From contig OX465583.1 in the NCBI GenBank assembly GCA_950022655.1, positions 68,003,652-68,067,651 on the forward strand: 64,000 nt of DNA. Reading direction: 5' to 3'. This DNA is from Alentia gelatinosa (lineage: Eukaryota; Annelida; Polychaeta; Phyllodocida; Polynoidae). Positions 48,801-54,800 of this stretch are shown here, piece after piece. Below the pieces are notes generated by a model. The model ran no database searches, was not told the origin of the DNA, and saw nothing but the letters and a program-made list of their open reading frames with translations. Each line of letters starts with the position of its first letter. Within the stretch, counting starts at the first letter, position 1. The position numbers were made by a program, and so were the translations under genes.

Positions 48801-51800
48801 TGTAGTTTTCCATCTCCTCTCCTTGAGAGAATGCAATGAGATCACAACATTTCGCTGGTGTCAATCCAAATAGTTCTGATCGTTGATGATCAGCTCAAAC
48901 ACCTGTGTCATACGAAATGTTTACCACGAGATAATGATGGTTTTCCGTTCACCCGCTAGGGGGCACGACGGCAGGAATCGTTAGCCAAATATGAATCGAC
49001 GAAGTCGCTAGTAATGTGATTAATATCATGCTCAGATGCTAATTTTTCGTATCTTATTTTCTGTTCCTGAAAGTTCGATGCCGGATGATGCCAACGCACT
49101 CTCTGCCAGCATGACGTCACTTCCGCTGACCTACATAGGCGACCTCTGGCGGCGGCGACGACAAGAGGGGGCAGATCACTTCCGGTGCTCGGTGTTCGTT
49201 CACAAGGTTCTCAGCGTCCGCCTTTTCTCTGACTGCGCCACCTGTGGGAACTTGAACAAACTAGGACGCTGCACCTACATGCCGTGCAAGTCAGAGGTCG
49301 AACCCGTAGTCAAGGTCAAAGCCAGGTAAGATATTGTAATGTGGATGTGTTTTATAACGCACATAGCTATTGTGCTATGGAGGCGGCCATCTTGTCCCCC
49401 GGCGCCATCTAAAACACCAGTTATCAATGGATTCTATCAGAAATATTTTGTTGGGCCTGCCATGGAGGAATTTTAGCCTCGTCCCAATATTATCTCTAGA
49501 TAATCAAACATAGAAAATTAGTGGTAGCCCCCGACTATAGTGGCGCTATCTTACAATTTCCTGGCGGATGATGGTAGAACTAGCAATCACTCTGTGCATA
49601 TATGTTGTTGTAAGTCATAGTACGTAGAGAAACGTCAAGAGACGTAAATGAACGTGAAATGCATATCCCACAATCCACAGTGGCGCCACCTGGTGATTTT
49701 TAGATATTATCAATCATCATTCAAAACTGGTTCTTTGTGATTCATCCTTATGCCAAATGAGTAGATTTACTATTTTGTCCATTTTTTCAATCCAAATATG
49801 TGAAGTAGGTCAATTTACTTTTGCTTGATTTACATACATGAAAATACGGGCTTCTTCAATTCTCTCAAAATCAAGTGAAGTGACCTATACCTTTTAACGG
49901 TATAGGTCTCTTCATTTGATGATAAATGGGACAATTAATAATGGGAATATCGCTGAGTAGATTTGCAGGAGGAAATAGTAATGAAAAACAATTCGAATAT
50001 GTTTAATCAAAGAAGGCAATTGGAAGAGTAGTAAAAGAAAGTGGGTAAAATTGGCAAGCAAAAACACATTGGAGAATTAATGTTATACAAAGGAAATATG
50101 GAATAAGACAGGCAGAAAGTTGGAACAGCAAGACCTCGTCGCCAATTTGATGGTAGGAGAGATATAGACCAGAGAGGACGATTTTTTATTACCCACTTAA
50201 TACGGAGTCTCCATACTAAGCCTATGGAACCTACAGATCGCTTCTGAGTAGAATACGGAAAGCCGTATTCTCCTCAGAGAATACGGCAGTTTTGGCTCCG
50301 GACTTCACTCGGCTTCGCCTCGTGAAATCACTATGTCAAACTCCAGTCGTGGTATACGGTGGCCATGATTATAACTCATCCAGTTTTACGATAATATGCT
50401 TCACGTATCTCGTTCACTCATTGTCGTAGTGGGCTCCAGTAGTAAGGAGCTCTGAGCCCGCCAAGTGGTGGCCCCCAGTAAGCAGATGGCGTCATCTAAA
50501 GACGGATTAGTCTTCACAGCCCTAATGAAGGTCGGCGCCACACTTTGAAAAGGTACACACTGCGAGTGTGCATTCTTGATTTCCTCTGGCCGCCTGCCGT
50601 CGTCGCCCGCCGCTCCCACACTAAATCCCTCTCCAACTCAATCACCAGTCAACCCCCGCGAGCCATCAATGGTATAAAGTCAGTCCCCGGACCGGCGCTA
50701 GAGACCGGGAGAGAGAACTTGGTTTAAATTAGTCCCTACTTAAGCGCACGTTGATTAAGGGCGGCGGGACGGCGGGCGGGGCGGCGGGTTTCTGGCGGGT
50801 AATTCAGTTTTCTCGCGGCGAGGCTAACCGCCTGTCGCCGATCACCAGTCAGCTTGACCAATAGGAGTGGCCACTTGTCTACTCGACCAATAGGAGTGGC
50901 CGCTTGTCAGCTCGACCAATAGGAGTGGCCACTTGTCTACTCGACCAATAGGAGTGGCCGCTTGTCAGCTTGACCAATAGGAGTGGCTGCTTGTCAGCTC
51001 GACCAATAGGAATGGCCGTTTGTTAGCTCGCCCAATAGGAGTGGCGGCTTGTCAGCTCGACCAATAGGAGTGGCTGCCAGTCAGCTCGACCAATAGGAGT
51101 GGTCGTTTGTTAGCTCAACCAATAGGAGTGGCGGCTTGTCAGCTCGACCAATAGGAGTGGGCACTTGTCAACTCGACCAATAGGAGTGGCCGCTTGTCAG
51201 CTCGACCAATAGGAGTGGCTGCTCGTCAGCTCAACCAATAGGAGTGGCCGCTTGTCAGCTCGACCAATAGGAGTGGCCGCTTGTCAGCTCGACCAATAGG
51301 AGTGGGCACTTGTCAACTCCACCAGTAGGAGTGGCCGCTTGTCAGCTCGACCAATAGGAGTGGCTGCTTGTCAGCTCGACCAATAGGAGTAGCTGCTGAT
51401 CACCTTGTCAGCTCAACTGATAGTAGTGGCTGCGAATCACCATGTCAGCTCAACCAATAGCCTGGTAATAGTACAGGTGGTACTCAGCAGGTCGGGGTAG
51501 TTCAGCCTGGCGACAAGCAGAGTGCAGGGGGTAGTTGGGTGTTGGTGGCAGGCAATGATCACCTAGAGTTAGGTGCAGGTCGTCAGGTGGTGCTCTACAT
51601 ATTGTGGGTGGACAGTGCCCACTAGGTGGCAGGTCGTCAGGTGGTGCTCTACATATTGTGGGTGGACAGTGCCCACTGGGTAGCAGGTCGTCAGGTGGTG
51701 CTCTACATATTGTGGGTGGACAGTGCCCACTAGGTGGCAGGTTATCAGGTGGTGTTCTACATATTGTGGGTGGACAGTGCCCACTAGGTGGCAGGTCGTC

Positions 51801-54800
51801 AGGTGGTGCTCTACATATTGTGGGTGGACAGTGCTCACTGGGTAGCAGGTCGTCAGGTGGTGCTCTACATATTGTGGGTGGACAGTGCCCACTGGGTAGC
51901 AGGTCGTCAGGTGGTGCTCTACATATTGTGGGTGGACAGTGTCCACTAGGTGGCAGGTCGTTAGGTGGTGCTCTACATAGTATGGTTGGAGAGTGTCCAC
52001 TAGGTGGCAGGTCGTCAGGTGGTGCTCTACATATTGTGGGTGGACAGTGCCCACTAGGTGGCAGGTCGTCAGGTGGTGCTCTACATATTGTGGGTGGACA
52101 GTGCCCACTAGGTGGCAGGTCGTCAGGTGGTGCACTACATAGTGTGGTTGGAGAGTGCCCACTGGGTAGCAGGTCGTCAGGTGGTGCTCTACATATTGTG
52201 GGTGGACAGTGTCCACTAGGTGGCAGGTCGTTAGGTGGTGCTCTACATAGTATGGTTGGAGAGTGTCCACTAGGTGGTAGGTCGTCAGGTGGTGCTCTAC
52301 ATATTGTGGGTGGACAGTGCCCACTAGGTGGCAGGTCGTCAGGTGGTGCTCTACATATTGTGGGTGGACAGTGACCACTAGGTGGCAGGTCGTCAGGTGG
52401 TGCTCTACATATTGTGGGTGGACAGCGCTGTCCCGCACGTAGTTAGCCTGGTTCCCTACTCCAATGAAATATGGGACAGGTAACGCCTCGCAAGTGAACA
52501 ACCTTGAACCAGCATTGGGTTGTGGCAGAGATGGTAAGCGCTAGCGCCACGGAAGATCTGCTTGGAGAGTGCTGCCAAGGTGTCGCATTCCCACAATGCA
52601 CCAGGAAAATGGAGGCATTATCCATAATGCACCAAAAAATGGCGGGCGTTACCTGGCCTATATTGTGAGTGAGCAAATAGGCCAGGCTTCCAGGCTAGCA
52701 GGTAGCGGGTAGCAGTCACCAAATACAGCAGTGCAGACGCCACGCTGCAAATGGCGCTACTAAATTAGAATTGCGCAACGCACATAAGCGGACATTGTCC
52801 TCACAGAATATCAATTATCGATCTGCTTCCGGTTCTGCAAGTCGTCTGCTGCGCCTCCGTCGTGATGACGTCAGGGTGTGACGTAACGTCAGCGTCAGGG
52901 CGTCTGACGACTGGTGCTGGTTACCAGCGGACTGTAGGCTCGTCCTATGTTGATGGGTGGCTTTCTGGCTGGGGACCAGCATCGTATGGTAATTTGTGTT
53001 CTGACTTGGTGTTGTGTAATTTGAGGATGGGTCCTGTAATGTGTAAGAGAGCCGTTTATATATTACACCAGTCAGGAGCTCGCTTTGCCATTACCCTACC
53101 CCTAATAAACCGTCATTGATTCAGCATAGGCAAATTTTAGGTGCCGTGCCATGACATAAAGTAAAATTTATGTACCTAGAGATATAACAAAACATTGGCC
53201 AATCAGTGATCAGGGATTATTGACATGTGTAAATAGTTCCGGTGGCAGAGCAGAAATTCTGACAGCTGTCAAGTATGGATGGAATCGAGTCAGACTCTCC
53301 TTATATCAAAAAGCCTGGAGATGAGGCAGAATAAATAAGAAACTGAACTCGAGTTAGATTTATCAGTGTCTATACCACTCTGGTCAGGTCTGTTCCTCAC
53401 TACGCTCAGGTAACACTTCGCATAGTTATACACAACCTTCCCGTTTCATATATCAGCAAATAAAAAATGCAATAAAAAACACATGTCACCATTCTAACTT
53501 CTATCGGAGGGCCATCTGAAAATGTAAGTGCTTAACTATTGGTGACTATGGGAAACTGTAGTTTTTTTAATTGGTTGCTAAATTACACTGATTAGATGTT
53601 CTATTGCTGTCTTCAAATAATTCTGGATAATGATAGTTTGAACCTGTACAAATGAGAAATGCTAGAAAAATATTATGTCACTATGCTAATTTCTATCAGA
53701 AGGCCATCTGGAGAAGCTAAGCGCTTAAGTATTGGTGTTTATGGGAAACTGCAATATTTTCATGAAATCAGATGGCAGCACCTGTTCAAAATTTAGTTCT
53801 GAGTATAGATATAGAGGACACTGATGCCTATCCACATTTGTCTTTAAACTGAAGAAATCACCACGACTGTGTTCCTTCTCATACCATGTCTATGTGGTGT
53901 GGGAAGTAAAAGAACTCTCACCTTGGTAAATGTGTAAGCGTGAGTTTTCTACCTGAATTCATCACATAGATTCGATCACCACCCTTGTGGTGTAAAAGAA
54001 CCATGAGAAAGTCTGGTAAGGACCTATAATGGTTGATTGGACGTTAAATCAAACCAAACAAACAAACAATCCACATTCATACCACTCTGTTACAATAGAA
54101 GTGATGGCATTTTTCCTTTTTCCATTGGAAATCCTTGTTTTCATTTTCAAGTTTTGAAATTGTATAAAACAAAGATGATATCAATTGTTCCCTGCCTGGG
54201 AATGCCTCAAGGCATTCTTCGTCCCCAACAAACAAACAAACAAATACCCCTCCCCTCCCCCCGTCCGTCATCTCCGCTGGTACTCGGCGTGACACTCCTC
54301 TCTCTGTCTGCAGCGCGGTCGTTGACGACGGAACCAGCTCCGCCTTCCTCAGCGTCTCCGGCCACCAGTGTGCGCGCGCACTGCTGCACCTTGACGCCCC
54401 CCAGTGGGAGATTCTGAAACTACAGGCGCAGGAGGAGGGCGAAGTCACCTTTAACCAGGTAGGTGGCGCTACGATCCGTTCAAACTGCTGTTAATTCTCA
54501 CTGCCTGTGATTTGATCTGTGTTCAGTATCTGTGGCGGTTATAACAGAGATGTCAGTTTTCCATTTTTCCGTGGAAATCCACTTTTTCAGATTCCGTATT
54601 TATGGAAAACTGTATCGAGAATCGTATAAATTGACAATGCTCCATGAGTTTGGATGGGCTGTAATATTCATCGAGGCAAACCTGAGTGATGATTACGGCC
54701 CATTCAAACGAGTTGAGTTTTGTGTATTTTACAATTCGAGTGCGGTTCTGGATTTCTATCACCCCTTTTTATGACATTAAATATCATCAAAATTTCACAA

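Noticed and set aside
51569..52501. Minus-strand 310-codon frame with VHPQYVEHHLTTCH repeats and a plus-strand 256-codon frame
   Set aside because: Produced by the 54-bp array; both strands are open because the period is a multiple of three.
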